DNA of 64,000 bases from Thermococcus sp. MAR1 (GTDB taxonomy: Archaea; Methanobacteriota_B; Thermococci; Thermococcales; Thermococcaceae), in assembly GCF_012027305.1 (NCBI RefSeq), contig NZ_SNUF01000001.1, forward strand, positions 1,116,001 to 1,180,000, given 5' to 3'. Every line of letters begins with the position of its first letter. Within the stretch, counting starts at the first letter, position 1. The translations under genes were made by a program, and so were the position numbers. The notes beneath the pieces are model-generated. The model saw nothing but the letters and a program-made list of their open reading frames with translations. It was not told the DNA's origin and searched no databases. Shown here in pieces: positions 17,631 to 24,629 of this stretch.

Positions 17631-19251
17631 GGTTGGAGGCCAGTTCTTTTATTCTTTCTTCTGTGCTGTTGTTCACCTGAATTGGCAGGGTGTCATTCAA
17701 GGGCGCTCCTGGAGAAATCGGTAGTCTTGATGAAGCGCTTTTATCCACCAGCAGGGCATTGTTTAAGTCAAAGATTGATAAAGATGCTATTGTCCCGGCA
17801 GGTGAAGTGACCACCAAAGAGGAGGCGGTTACAGTGGCAGGAGGCTGCGGGTAAAAGACGAGCTTGTAGTACCAGAGTCCAACCGAAACGGAGGGCTCAG
17901 GGTTTACATGCCTGCGGACAATTATCCAGTCGTAAGTGGATGTTCTGCTTCTAGGTCTACCCAGCCAATTATAATAATACCACTGACCGATACCAATCGG
18001 CTCATCGGGTTCTTTTGGAACGATATAAGTGGAAAGTTGTGTGGAATCCTCGTAAACTAAAACGGAGACGTGGGTGGAATTGTATGGCCGGACGGTTATG
18101 TTTATAAGGTTATCCGAGCCAAGTACAGGAACGTTACTCATCTGATACTTCCTAAGCCATTCCCCAGAGCTAACGTTGAAGACTCCCAATTCTTCCTGCG
18201 GGTACAACAAATAACTGCCGTTGAAAACCTCAGCCCATGCAAGGGACCTGCTGTCCACGTACCACATAAAGAACGGTGAAGGCCTTAATCTCACCGCCTG
18301 AATTAGAATCTGAAATGAATCTCCCGGTACCGTTTTTTTGCTCCATATCCACTCCCCACTGCTTAGACTTACCACGCTGTTTGACACTACTGGGTCGCCG
18401 TGGACATTCCATCTATTCGTATCAAGTGACGAACCATCAAAATCATCAAAAAGCAGGAAAACTTTGCCCGGGTCGTTATAACTGAGGTATGGATTGGGCC
18501 ACACACCATAGTTGAGACACAGGGTACTGGAGGAGCCCGCGGCGAGCTCTGGGAGCTTGACCCACAGGTAGGCTATCCTGTTCGTGGTGTCCAGGCGCTG
18601 GATCCAGAAATACAGGGGATTACCAGCGTCATCGGTGAAGTAAAGGTTGGTTGTGTTGATAATGTTCCAATCAACGCTCCATGCCTCGTTGTTGTTATTG
18701 TCACTGTCGTCCAAGACGACCAGAACGCTGTAGTTGTAGAGGGTTTGCCCGCTGTTTTCCTTAACGGTTATCGGGGTACAAAAGACTGTGGTATTGGCCA
18801 TACCAACTCCCAGTTCCCTGCTCGTGACTAGTATATCGCCCGATGTGAAAGTGGTCTGGTAGTCGGGAGTCATAACGGTAACAATGGCCTTCACAACATC
18901 CACCCTGCTAGCTCCGCTTGGATTGACGAGAGAATACTGCAAAATAGTTCCAGCGGCCAAATCCGACGTGAGGGCAATGGAGTAATTGTAGGCAATGGTG
19001 TTGTTGCTGGCATCCCGCAGAGAGACGTAAATTCGCGTCCCCTCCGGAAGGTCTTCCGAGAAAACGAGCTCACCGGAAGTTAATTCCGTGTTAAACCATA
19101 TGGATCCCTGGAGAACGGGGGAAACAAGCCTCTGAGAACCAGCCCCAATGCCCTGAACATTCACGTTAATACTGGGCACAGCTAACCCAAAGCTCCCCAC
19201 GAGCAGGATTAGAACAAGCACGATTGAAGTGACTCTAACCCGACTTTTCAT
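17605..19251 (-). CDS. Exported DUF2341-domain protein
   Basis: 548 residues. A signal peptide (about 1-25) is followed by a beta-rich region, then a recognisable DUF2341 block (about 165-260: NYSVLVVLDDSD..., NLYFTDDAGNPLYFWI, AYLWVKLPELAAGSSSTLCLNYG) and a lectin/jelly-roll-like domain starting FDDFDGSSLDTNRW. DUF2341 proteins are extracellular and often flank type IV pilus-like or surface genes. Many Asn/Thr sites suggest glycosylation. There is no C-terminal membrane anchor. Role unknown; probably surface adhesion or carbohydrate binding. Confidence 0.8.
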   Translation of the reverse strand: MKSRVRVTSIVLVLILLVGSFGLAVPSINVNVQGIGAGSQRLVSPVLQGSIWFNTELTSGELVFSEDLPEGTRIYVSLRDASNNTIAYNYSIALTSDLAAGTILQYSLVNPSGASRVDVVKAIVTVMTPDYQTTFTSGDILVTSRELGVGMANTTVFCTPITVKENSGQTLYNYSVLVVLDDSDNNNNEAWSVDWNIINTTNLYFTDDAGNPLYFWIQRLDTTNRIAYLWVKLPELAAGSSSTLCLNYGVWPNPYLSYNDPGKVFLLFDDFDGSSLDTNRWNVHGDPVVSNSVVSLSSGEWIWSKKTVPGDSFQILIQAVRLRPSPFFMWYVDSRSLAWAEVFNGSYLLYPQEELGVFNVSSGEWLRKYQMSNVPVLGSDNLINITVRPYNSTHVSVLVYEDSTQLSTYIVPKEPDEPIGIGQWYYYNWLGRPRSRTSTYDWIIVRRHVNPEPSVSVGLWYYKLVFYPQPPATVTASSLVVTSPAGTIASLSIFDLNNALLVDKSASSRLPISPGAPLNDTLPIQVNNSTEERIKELASNLTLPSDGP

Positions 19252-19328
19252 ACCAAATCCTGTTGGAGTAAAAGTTTAAAACGTTATCTCCAAAATTTTG
19301 AGGAATTCCCAATAAAATTTGAGGACTC

Positions 19329-19769
19329 TCATTTCTTCACACTGAAGCCCATCGCCTGCCTCTGCTGAAGCTCCTGGGCCTTTTGGGCGAGCTCTCCTAA
19401 CTGTCCTTCAAGCTTTCTGAGAGCCTCCTGGGTCTTGGCTATTGCTTCATCGTATTCCTTTATGCGAGCGTCTAAGTAAGTTATTGCATCATCGAGGCTC
19501 TTCTCAACGGCGTAGCCGGCGCCAACGCTGACTATCGCGTTTTCCTTGTCTTCTATCCTCGCCTTAAGGAACGAACCCGCGCCAACCGGCACCAGAATCT
19601 CAGGCTTCTCCCCCTCGACTTTCTTGAGTTCCTCCAGCGTCTCCTTGACCGCCTGGAACTCGTTCCTCCCCAGGGTGAGCAGTTCGAGGTTCTGGGCCAG
19701 GAGCTGCGCCTGGGCCTGAAGGAGCTGGTACTCGTAAGCGAGCTTCTCCATCTCGTTCATCTCGGCCAT
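19329..19769 (-). CDS. pfdA: Prefoldin subunit alpha
   Basis: 146 residues. Two long coiled-coil helices (about 1-50 and 95-140) flank a central beta hairpin segment ([16 protein letters not shown]), the prefoldin alpha pattern. The alpha2-beta4 hexamer captures unfolded proteins and passes them to the thermosome. GGTGGTG precedes the ATG by 4 bases. Monocistronic. Confidence 0.93.
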   Translation of the reverse strand: MAEMNEMEKLAYEYQLLQAQAQLLAQNLELLTLGRNEFQAVKETLEELKKVEGEKPEILVPVGAGSFLKARIEDKENAIVSVGAGYAVEKSLDDAITYLDARIKEYDEAIAKTQEALRKLEGQLGELAQKAQELQQRQAMGFSVKK

Positions 19770-19879
19770 TTCACACCACCGGGAAGACTACGCGGGGAGG
19801 CTTTTAAGGTTTGGGTCGGGAATTACTATTAAAACAAAAACTTTATTTACAGCATATAGGATGAAATTACGTGATCATC

Positions 19880-20710
19880 ATGAACTTCGGGAAGCTGCTG
19901 ATTGTTGGAATGATTCTCGTTATTGCAGCCGGGCTCATCGTATCCCTCTCAGACTCCCGAAATCCCAGTGAAAACGTCCAACTACCGAATCATATCTCGT
20001 ACACGATATGCCCCTTCGTGAATCCAGCATACGTTGAAGAGTGGGCCAAGGAAGTGGACGATCCTGAAAACCTCGCGACTGTTCTGATGAAGTCATTCAA
20101 TGCCTCGCTTGACCCCAACTACCCGCTCGCCGTGCTACACAAACTGGCCGAGGATGGAAAGGTAAGAAGGGTCTATCAGAGGTACGCCTACTCCTTTGCC
20201 AACTGCTCTAAGATCGTTAGCAGCTCTTCTGGGTGGCATGTGGAAAAATTCTACCTCTCCGTTCCCCCAATCAGAGAAGTTGCCACAGACTCCAAGGACT
20301 TCGACGTCCTCTACGGCATGATTTACATGGAGATGGACGGAAAAGCGGTCGTGTTCCTGTACTATCTGTCAAACCCCGCAGCGGTGGAGAAGGTTGAGGG
20401 CATCTCACTCTTCTATCCAGAGAACCTTGACATCATCAACACTACCGGAGAGATAGCTTGGAGGTGCTGGCACCGCACAGAAAACGGAGAAGAGATAGGC
20501 TCCTGCGAGGGAGATGGGAAGGGAGAATTTGCCCCCTTAGTAGTGGACACTGCAAACTCCGTGGGAATTGAAACTGACGGCTCTTACGGATATTTCGTGG
20601 TTTTTTTCAACGGTACTGTAAACGAGCAAGAGGGTCTTCCAATCTCCACAAAAATCGCAGTGGTGACAAATGGGAAAGAGGTGGGGCTTCCCCTGGGGAG
20701 AGTCCCCTGA
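19880..20710 (+). CDS. Membrane-anchored extracytoplasmic protein, unknown function
   Basis: 276 residues from ATG 19880 (GTG 19871 also possible; GTGATC acts as ribosome site). One N-terminal membrane helix (about 5-24) anchors an extracellular domain with six cysteines, including a C-W-H-R...SCEG pair that could form a disulfide. No recognised family. It ends directly against the convergent stop of the Fe-S ATPase gene at 20711. Confidence 0.72.
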   Translation: MNFGKLLIVGMILVIAAGLIVSLSDSRNPSENVQLPNHISYTICPFVNPAYVEEWAKEVDDPENLATVLMKSFNASLDPNYPLAVLHKLAEDGKVRRVYQRYAYSFANCSKIVSSSSGWHVEKFYLSVPPIREVATDSKDFDVLYGMIYMEMDGKAVVFLYYLSNPAAVEKVEGISLFYPENLDIINTTGEIAWRCWHRTENGEEIGSCEGDGKGEFAPLVVDTANSVGIETDGSYGYFVVFFNGTVNEQEGLPISTKIAVVTNGKEVGLPLGRVP

Positions 20711-21598
20711 TCACTTAAGTATCTCTTCCCTGACCCTCTCCGCTATCTCCCTCATCGCTTCGGCAGCCTTCGAGTCCGGAAAGGCCTCGACGAAGGGCTT
20801 AAGCATGCTCATGCTCCTCGGAATGGCCCTGTCGTAGGGTATCTCGCCGAGTATCGGGATTCCCTCAGCTTCGGCCCACCCCCTTAGGGCAGTAAAGCCG
20901 GGGTTGAAGTCGGCCTTGTTGATGATGAGGTAAGCCGGTTGCCTGAAGTGCTGGACGACCTTGTAGGCCCTCTGGACATCGCTGAGGGAAGCTGGTGTTG
21001 GCTCAGCCACGAGTATCGTCAAATCCGCCCCGCCTATGCTCGCTATGACCTGGCAACCTATGCCAGCTGCACTGTCCACTATCATGTGCTCAAGACCGAG
21101 CTCGCCCATGAGCTTCTTCGCCCACTCCTTCTCCTCTGTGACGAGTTTTCCGCTGTTAGGCCTTCCAACGTCGAGCTGGGCAGAGATAAGAGGAAAGCCG
21201 TAGCGCGTCATTGTTTTCCTCACCACGCCGGAGCGGACTTCCTCCAGCGTTATCGTCCCCGGAACGGGGCATACCAAGCCGCAGACGTTGCAGCCCTCAC
21301 AGGTCAGCTCGCTGACAACGTAGTCCCCGTCAATAACCTTGATGCAGTCGTAGGGGCAGCGCTCCTGGCAGATACCGCACCTTATGCAGCTCTCCACATT
21401 TATCCTTGCCACCTTTGCACCTATCAGCTCCCTCTCCTCCTCCCAGCGCTCCACGCCGAGGAGCAGGTCGAGGTTCGGCGCGTCTGCATCGGCATCAACG
21501 GCAACGAAACGGTACTCGTCCTTTAGCAGATAGAGAAGCGAAGCGGTGATGGTGCTCTTCCCAACGCCGCCCTTGCCGCTCGCTATCGCTATCTGCAT
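20711..21598 (-). CDS. MinD/Mrp-type P-loop ATPase with inserted 2[4Fe-4S] ferredoxin domain
   Basis: 295 residues. Deviant Walker A GKGGVGKST (9-17), then a ferredoxin insert with CxxCxxCxxxC at 71-81 and again at 100-110, then the rest of the MinD fold. This domain order is known from archaeal proteins encoded beside NifX/NifB-type metallocluster proteins and is thought to serve Fe-S or metal-cluster assembly. Start ATG 21598 overlaps the upstream stop (TGATG) and follows GGAGGTGGTGAG. Forms an operon with its paralogue; a DtxR-like box lies in their promoter. Confidence 0.9.
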   Translation of the reverse strand: MQIAIASGKGGVGKSTITASLLYLLKDEYRFVAVDADADAPNLDLLLGVERWEEERELIGAKVARINVESCIRCGICQERCPYDCIKVIDGDYVVSELTCEGCNVCGLVCPVPGTITLEEVRSGVVRKTMTRYGFPLISAQLDVGRPNSGKLVTEEKEWAKKLMGELGLEHMIVDSAAGIGCQVIASIGGADLTILVAEPTPASLSDVQRAYKVVQHFRQPAYLIINKADFNPGFTALRGWAEAEGIPILGEIPYDRAIPRSMSMLKPFVEAFPDSKAAEAMREIAERVREEILK

Positions 21599-22467
21599 CA
21601 CTCACCACCTCCGAGGAACTCAACGACCCTGGAAGCAATCTCCCTGAAGAGCCCCGCTTCGGGATAATCCGTCAGGACTATTGGCTTCCCCTCAACGTAG
21701 CTCCTTATGATGTTCTCGCTGTACGGAATCTCCGCGATTACCTCTGCATCGTACTTCTCGGCAATCTCGCGCACCTTGCCCACGTCACCGAGGTCCGAGC
21801 GGTTCACAACGACCATCGCGGGAACATTCATCAGCTTCGCGAGTTTCAGAATCAGCTCGCCGTCGTGAATGCCTAGGGGTGTCGGCTCGGTGACGGCTAT
21901 GATGAGCCTCGAATCCTCAAGGGCCTTCGATACCGTGTTGCTCGTCCCCGCGGCGGTATCGACCATCAGAAGTTCCTTACCAAGCCCCTGAGCGCGCTTC
22001 TTGGCCCTCGAAACTATCGGCATCGCTCGTTCCTCACCCTCAAGGAGCCTTCCCGTGACGAGTGGGAAGCCGTAGGGAGTCTCTGTAAGATAAGTGTGCC
22101 CCATCAGCTTCTTGCCCGGCAGAATCGCCCCTGGAACCGGACAGACTATCTCACAGGCGGCGCAGCCGGAGCAGAGGTTCGGCATCAGGAAGGGCGTCCC
22201 GTCGCGCATGGTTATTATCGCGTGCTCCTCGCAGACCTCGGCGCACTTCCTGCACCGGGTGCACTTCCCATAGTCGAAGCGCGGCATGAACAGTTCAACC
22301 GGCTCCTCGCTGGCCAGCTCCACGCCTAGGAGAAGGTGGTCGTTGGGAGCTTCAACATCAAGGTCCGCCAGGACAAGGTCGTAGTGCTCTTTAAGCGCTA
22401 TCGCCAGGTTAATCGCGACCGTTGACTTTCCGGTGCCACCTTTTCCACCACTCACAGCTATCTGCAA
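21598..22467 (-). CDS. MinD/Mrp-type P-loop ATPase with inserted 2[4Fe-4S] ferredoxin domain (first gene)
   Basis: 289 residues, a paralogue of the following gene with the same order: Walker A GKGGTGKST (8-16), ferredoxin insert with cysteines 69/72/75/79 and 99/102/105/109, then the ATPase core. The pair probably works as a heterodimer. Start is TTG 22467, 4 bases after GGAGGTGAGAG. Transcribed away from the NifX-like gene at 22541; the shared 73-base gap holds both promoters, a DtxR-like box (22485-22498) and a TGTGCATA motif. Role in iron-regulated cluster assembly is inference. Confidence 0.9.
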   Translation of the reverse strand: MQIAVSGGKGGTGKSTVAINLAIALKEHYDLVLADLDVEAPNDHLLLGVELASEEPVELFMPRFDYGKCTRCRKCAEVCEEHAIITMRDGTPFLMPNLCSGCAACEIVCPVPGAILPGKKLMGHTYLTETPYGFPLVTGRLLEGEERAMPIVSRAKKRAQGLGKELLMVDTAAGTSNTVSKALEDSRLIIAVTEPTPLGIHDGELILKLAKLMNVPAMVVVNRSDLGDVGKVREIAEKYDAEVIAEIPYSENIIRSYVEGKPIVLTDYPEAGLFREIASRVVEFLGGGE

Positions 22468-22484
22468 GCTCTCACCTCCAGGAA

Positions 22485-22498
22485 TTAGGCTAACCTAA
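22485..22498. promoter_or_regulatory. DtxR-type iron box between the Fe-S ATPase pair and a NifX-like gene
   Basis: TTAGGCTAACCTAA matches 14 contiguous positions of the 19-base bacterial DtxR consensus TTAGGTTAGSCTAACCTAA. It lies between the leftward TATA-like element (about 22501-22510) and the TTG at 22467, so a bound repressor would block the ATPase operon; for the rightward gene it sits just before the TATA box. Confidence 0.65.
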
Positions 22499-22512
22499 AA
22501 GCTTTTAAGCTT

Positions 22513-22526
22513 TGTGCATACGCTCA
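22513..22526 (+). promoter_or_regulatory. TGTGCATAYGC motif at the NifX-like gene promoter (copy 1)
   Basis: TGTGCATACGCTCA lies 10 bases after a TATA-like TTTTAAGC (22503-22510) and 15 bases before ATG 22541. Its reverse complement matches the copy at 34950-34963 at 13 of 14 positions, and it matches the perfect palindrome at 34040-34053 at 11 of 14. Position suggests a repressor site overlapping the transcription start region. Confidence 0.6.
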
Positions 22527-22540
22527 AAACGGTGATGCTC

Positions 22541-22948
22541 ATGAGGTGCCTGAAGGTCGCGTTTGGAATGGAAAACGATGAGACGCTCATAGATGCCCAC
22601 TACGGGGACTCGGAGTTCTTCGCGATATACGAGGTCTGCGAAGATGGTAGCGTTAAGCTGCTCGAAAAGAGGCACAATAAAGCTAAGGACTTCGAGGAGC
22701 ATGATGAAGGCCATGGCGACCCCAGGAAGTTCAAGGCGGTTGTTAGTCAGCTCCTCGACGTTGACGTTTTAGCGGCCTTCAGAATGGGGCCGAACTTTTT
22801 GAGAATACGGGACAAGACCAACAAGGTGGCCTTCTTCACGAGGACGAGGGATTTGAAGGTGGCTCTCCAGCGCGTTTCTGAGAACTTCGACGACCTCTAT
22901 ACCCAAGTTCAGGCCAAAAAGGCCGAAAAGCCGCCGATAGAGGAGTGA
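22541..22948 (+). CDS. NifX/NifB-type (dinitrogenase iron-molybdenum cofactor family) metallocluster-binding protein
   Basis: 135 residues from ATG 22541 after GGTGATG. The pattern LKVAFGMENDETLIDAHYGDSEFFAIYEV is the family's first strand and loop (starts with a variant of IAxxxxG...D.HFG), and DVDVLAAFRMGPN corresponds to the VVxxxxGP segment. These small RNase H-like domains bind or carry Fe/Mo-type clusters or precursors. Thermococcus has no nitrogenase, so the cargo is unknown. It lies divergent to two Fe-S ATPases and is followed 4 bases later by a methyltransferase-like gene. No Gly/Arg tail, unlike the two paralogues at 34-35 kb. Confidence 0.85.
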   Translation: MRCLKVAFGMENDETLIDAHYGDSEFFAIYEVCEDGSVKLLEKRHNKAKDFEEHDEGHGDPRKFKAVVSQLLDVDVLAAFRMGPNFLRIRDKTNKVAFFTRTRDLKVALQRVSENFDDLYTQVQAKKAEKPPIEE

Positions 22949-22951
22949 GCG

Positions 22952-23383
22952 ATGAGGTTCCTTGGGATAGTTCCCAAGGTTTCCCTTTTCGCGGTTCCCT
23001 ACGCGCTCCTCGCATTTTACCTGAACTCGAAGCTCTCCAGACCATTTATCAGGTTTTCCAGTATGGGAATTGCCCTTCTCACAGTTGGCATAGCACTCTG
23101 GCTCCTCTGCTATTTCCAAGTTTCAATGGCCTATCAGAAAGGCGAGCTGCTCACAACGGGGTGCTACTCCAGGATCAGACATCCTATCTATTCAATCTGG
23201 GGCTTTCTTATCCTTCCCGGCTTCTCGCTCGCCATCGGAGGCTTTATGCTGGGCCTACCACTCGTCTACTGGCTCGCGGTGGTGAGGTTTATAGGGGAGG
23301 AGGAAAGAGCCTTAGCGGAGAGGTTCGGCGATGGGTGGAAAAGCTACGCGAGAAAAACGCCCAGGTTCATACCGAGGATTTGA
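22952..23383 (+). CDS. Membrane methyltransferase-like protein (isoprenylcysteine O-methyltransferase family)
   Basis: 143 residues with four hydrophobic segments. The GCYSRIRHPIYS motif and the EExxLxExFGDxWKxYxxxTPRFIP ending are typical of the ICMT/PEMT-like superfamily, which binds S-adenosylmethionine at the membrane face. GAGGAGTGAG lies before ATG 22952, 4 bases after the NifX-like gene, so it is co-transcribed. The methyl acceptor is unknown. Overlaps the next gene by about 50 bases. Confidence 0.8.
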   Translation: MRFLGIVPKVSLFAVPYALLAFYLNSKLSRPFIRFSSMGIALLTVGIALWLLCYFQVSMAYQKGELLTTGCYSRIRHPIYSIWGFLILPGFSLAIGGFMLGLPLVYWLAVVRFIGEEERALAERFGDGWKSYARKTPRFIPRI

Positions 23384-23868
23384 GCTTCTCCCCGTTCACC
23401 TCTACATCCTGATCCATCTAAAGAGGGCGGGCGTTGATTACGCCAAGATGATGGCCAAGATAAGCGGCCTTCCGGTTGAACTCATAACAGATGCAATCGG
23501 CGACCTCCTTGAAATCGGCCTGATAGAACGCGACCCGGGGAGCGCGGTAAAGCGGAGCAAAGCGCGCTTTAAGAAGGCCTTCGAGGTCCACAAGCACCAC
23601 ACCTACTACCATCTCTCGCGAGGGAGAACTCTTCGTCCGCTCGATTGATGAGAAGTGGCTTAGGGCTTACTTCAACGGTCTTTTTCCAGAGGGCTGGAAG
23701 GTCGTTAGAGCACTCGCCCAGAGCAGAGACGTAAAGGAAGCAGGGAAAAAGGTGAGCATTGACGGTGAGGCCCTCGAAGAGCTGAGAATTCTCCGCTTCG
23801 TAACTGAGAAAGGAAGAAAAACGGAGTTCTTTAAGAGGCTGTGGGAATTCCTTGGAATCCGAGAATAA
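23331..23868 (+). pseudogene. DUF2250-type protein, split by a frameshift
   Basis: The first frame (from about 23331; AGAGGT upstream) encodes LPVHLYILIHLKRAGVDYAK and an HTH-like region typical of DUF2250, then stops at 23646-23648. A second frame continues the protein from about 23614 to the TAA at 23866-23868 (FVRSIDEKWLRAYF...KRLWEFLGIRE). The join lies near CTCTCGCGAG at about 23608-23618; restoring two bases (CTCTCTCG) would give one continuous protein of about 178 residues. Either a real disruption, programmed shifting, or a sequence error. Role of DUF2250 unknown; it looks like a winged-helix protein. Confidence 0.65.
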
Positions 23869-23905
23869 CTAAAAACCATCACCCAAAAGTTTTTAAATTT
23901 TAATC

Positions 23906-23919
23906 CGTGCATATGAACG
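23906..23919 (+). promoter_or_regulatory. TGTGCATAYGC-like motif with TATA box, upstream of feo (copy 2)
   Basis: CGTGCATATGAACG matches the palindrome TGTGCATATGCACA at 11 of 14 positions. It lies 8-14 bases after a TATA-like TTTTTAAATTTTAAT (23890-23904), the same layout as at 22513 and 34040. The only frame downstream before feo is a 33-codon one at 23943. Confidence 0.45.
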
Positions 23920-23942
23920 AAAACTGAGAAAGGAACAGATCT

Positions 23943-24044
23943 GTGGCTTTGTTTCCCCTTCGGAACTATTATGGGACCTTATTCGAACCAATTCTCTCTG
24001 TTTTCAGCCATGAAAAAATGAACATTTCAAGGCATTTTAGTTAG
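23943..24044 (+). CDS. Candidate small ORF upstream of feo
   Basis: A GTG-started frame of 33 codons (MALFPLRNYYGTLFEPILSV then 13 more residues). GAAAGGA lies 9 bases upstream, and a TATA box plus TGTGCATA-like motif lie 40-55 bases upstream. Its stop codon falls inside the first feo iron box. No family recognised. It may be a real small protein, a leader or chance; the rest of 23869-24191 holds only regulatory sites. Confidence 0.25.
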   Translation: MALFPLRNYYGTLFEPILSVFSHEKMNISRHFS

Positions 24045-24059
24045 GTTAGCCTAACCCAA
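24041..24059. promoter_or_regulatory. DtxR-type iron box upstream of the feo promoter
   Basis: TTAGGTTAGCCTAACCCAA matches 18 of 19 positions of the bacterial DtxR consensus. It lies about 45 bases before the feo TATA box (about 24105-24112). Confidence 0.72.
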
Positions 24060-24118
24060 TTCTTGGGTTTCAAACTTCCAAGGTTAATTTTACAAATAGA
24101 AAGCTATTTAAGGGATTG

Positions 24119-24156
24119 TTCGGTTAGCCTACTCGGATATTATTAGGAAAACCTAA
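24119..24156. promoter_or_regulatory. Two further iron-box-like sites at the feo transcription start and leader
   Basis: A degenerate box (TTCGGTTAGCCTACTCGGA, 24119-24137, 14 of 19 positions) overlaps the start expected about 25 bases after TATTTAAG (24105-24112). A second palindrome, TTAGG-AAAA-CCTAA, follows at 24143-24156 in the leader. Together with the box at 24041 this gives three stacked sites, consistent with tight iron repression of feo. Confidence 0.55.
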
Positions 24157-24191
24157 GTGGAATACACATGAATGTACATGGAGGTGGGAGT

Positions 24192-24404
24192 ATGAAGCTG
24201 AGCGAAGTTGAGCCTGGGAGAACCGTCAAAGTCAAAGAAATAACCGGCGGACCAAAGGCCCGCTTTATGGCAATGGGGATTAGCAGGGGGACGAAGATCA
24301 AGGTTCTGAAGAGGGCCCCACTCGGGGACCCCATAGCGGTTGAGGTTCGCGGCTACAAGCTGTCGTTGAGGAAAGACGAAGCAAGGTTCATCGAGGTGGA
24401 GTGA
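24192..24404 (+). CDS. feoA: FeoA-type SH3-like protein (first copy)
   Basis: 70 residues from ATG 24192 (GGAGGTGGG upstream); the in-frame ATG at 24168 lies before the ribosome site. The FeoA pattern is clear: L..EPGRTVKVKEITGGPKARFMAMGISRGTKIKVL with AVEVRGYKLSLRKDEAxFI. FeoA binds FeoB and supports Fe(II) uptake. First gene of feoA-feoA-feoB-membrane protein, under three iron-box-like sites. Confidence 0.9.
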   Translation: MKLSEVEPGRTVKVKEITGGPKARFMAMGISRGTKIKVLKRAPLGDPIAVEVRGYKLSLRKDEARFIEVE

Positions 24405-24629
24405 ATGGCACCCCTTAGCTTTCTCAACGAGGGTGCAAAGGCAAGGATCGTCCAGATAGTGGGGGGCAAGGGCGTCTTCGCGAGGCTCACGGCACTCGGC
24501 CTCGTCCCGGGGAGGGAAGTTAGGGTCGTTAGAAACCAGATGGCCGGCCCGCTGATAGTGGCCGTTGACGACACCCAAATCGCCCTCGGTAGGGGGCTCG
24601 CGATGAAAATCCTCGTGGAGGTGGAATGA
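24405..24629 (+). CDS. feoA: FeoA-type SH3-like protein (second copy)
   Basis: 74 residues; its ATG directly abuts the stop of the first copy. Same fold: EGAKARIVQIVGGKGVFARLTALGLVPGREVRVV and a C-terminal ALGRGLAMKILVE strand. It differs clearly in sequence from the first copy, so the two probably have distinct contacts with FeoB. Overlaps the feoB start codons. Confidence 0.9.
   Translation: MAPLSFLNEGAKARIVQIVGGKGVFARLTALGLVPGREVRVVRNQMAGPLIVAVDDTQIALGRGLAMKILVEVE

Noticed and set aside
20939-21526. 195-codon frame opposite the Fe-S ATPase
   Set aside because: Antisense to a gene with intact Walker and ferredoxin motifs.
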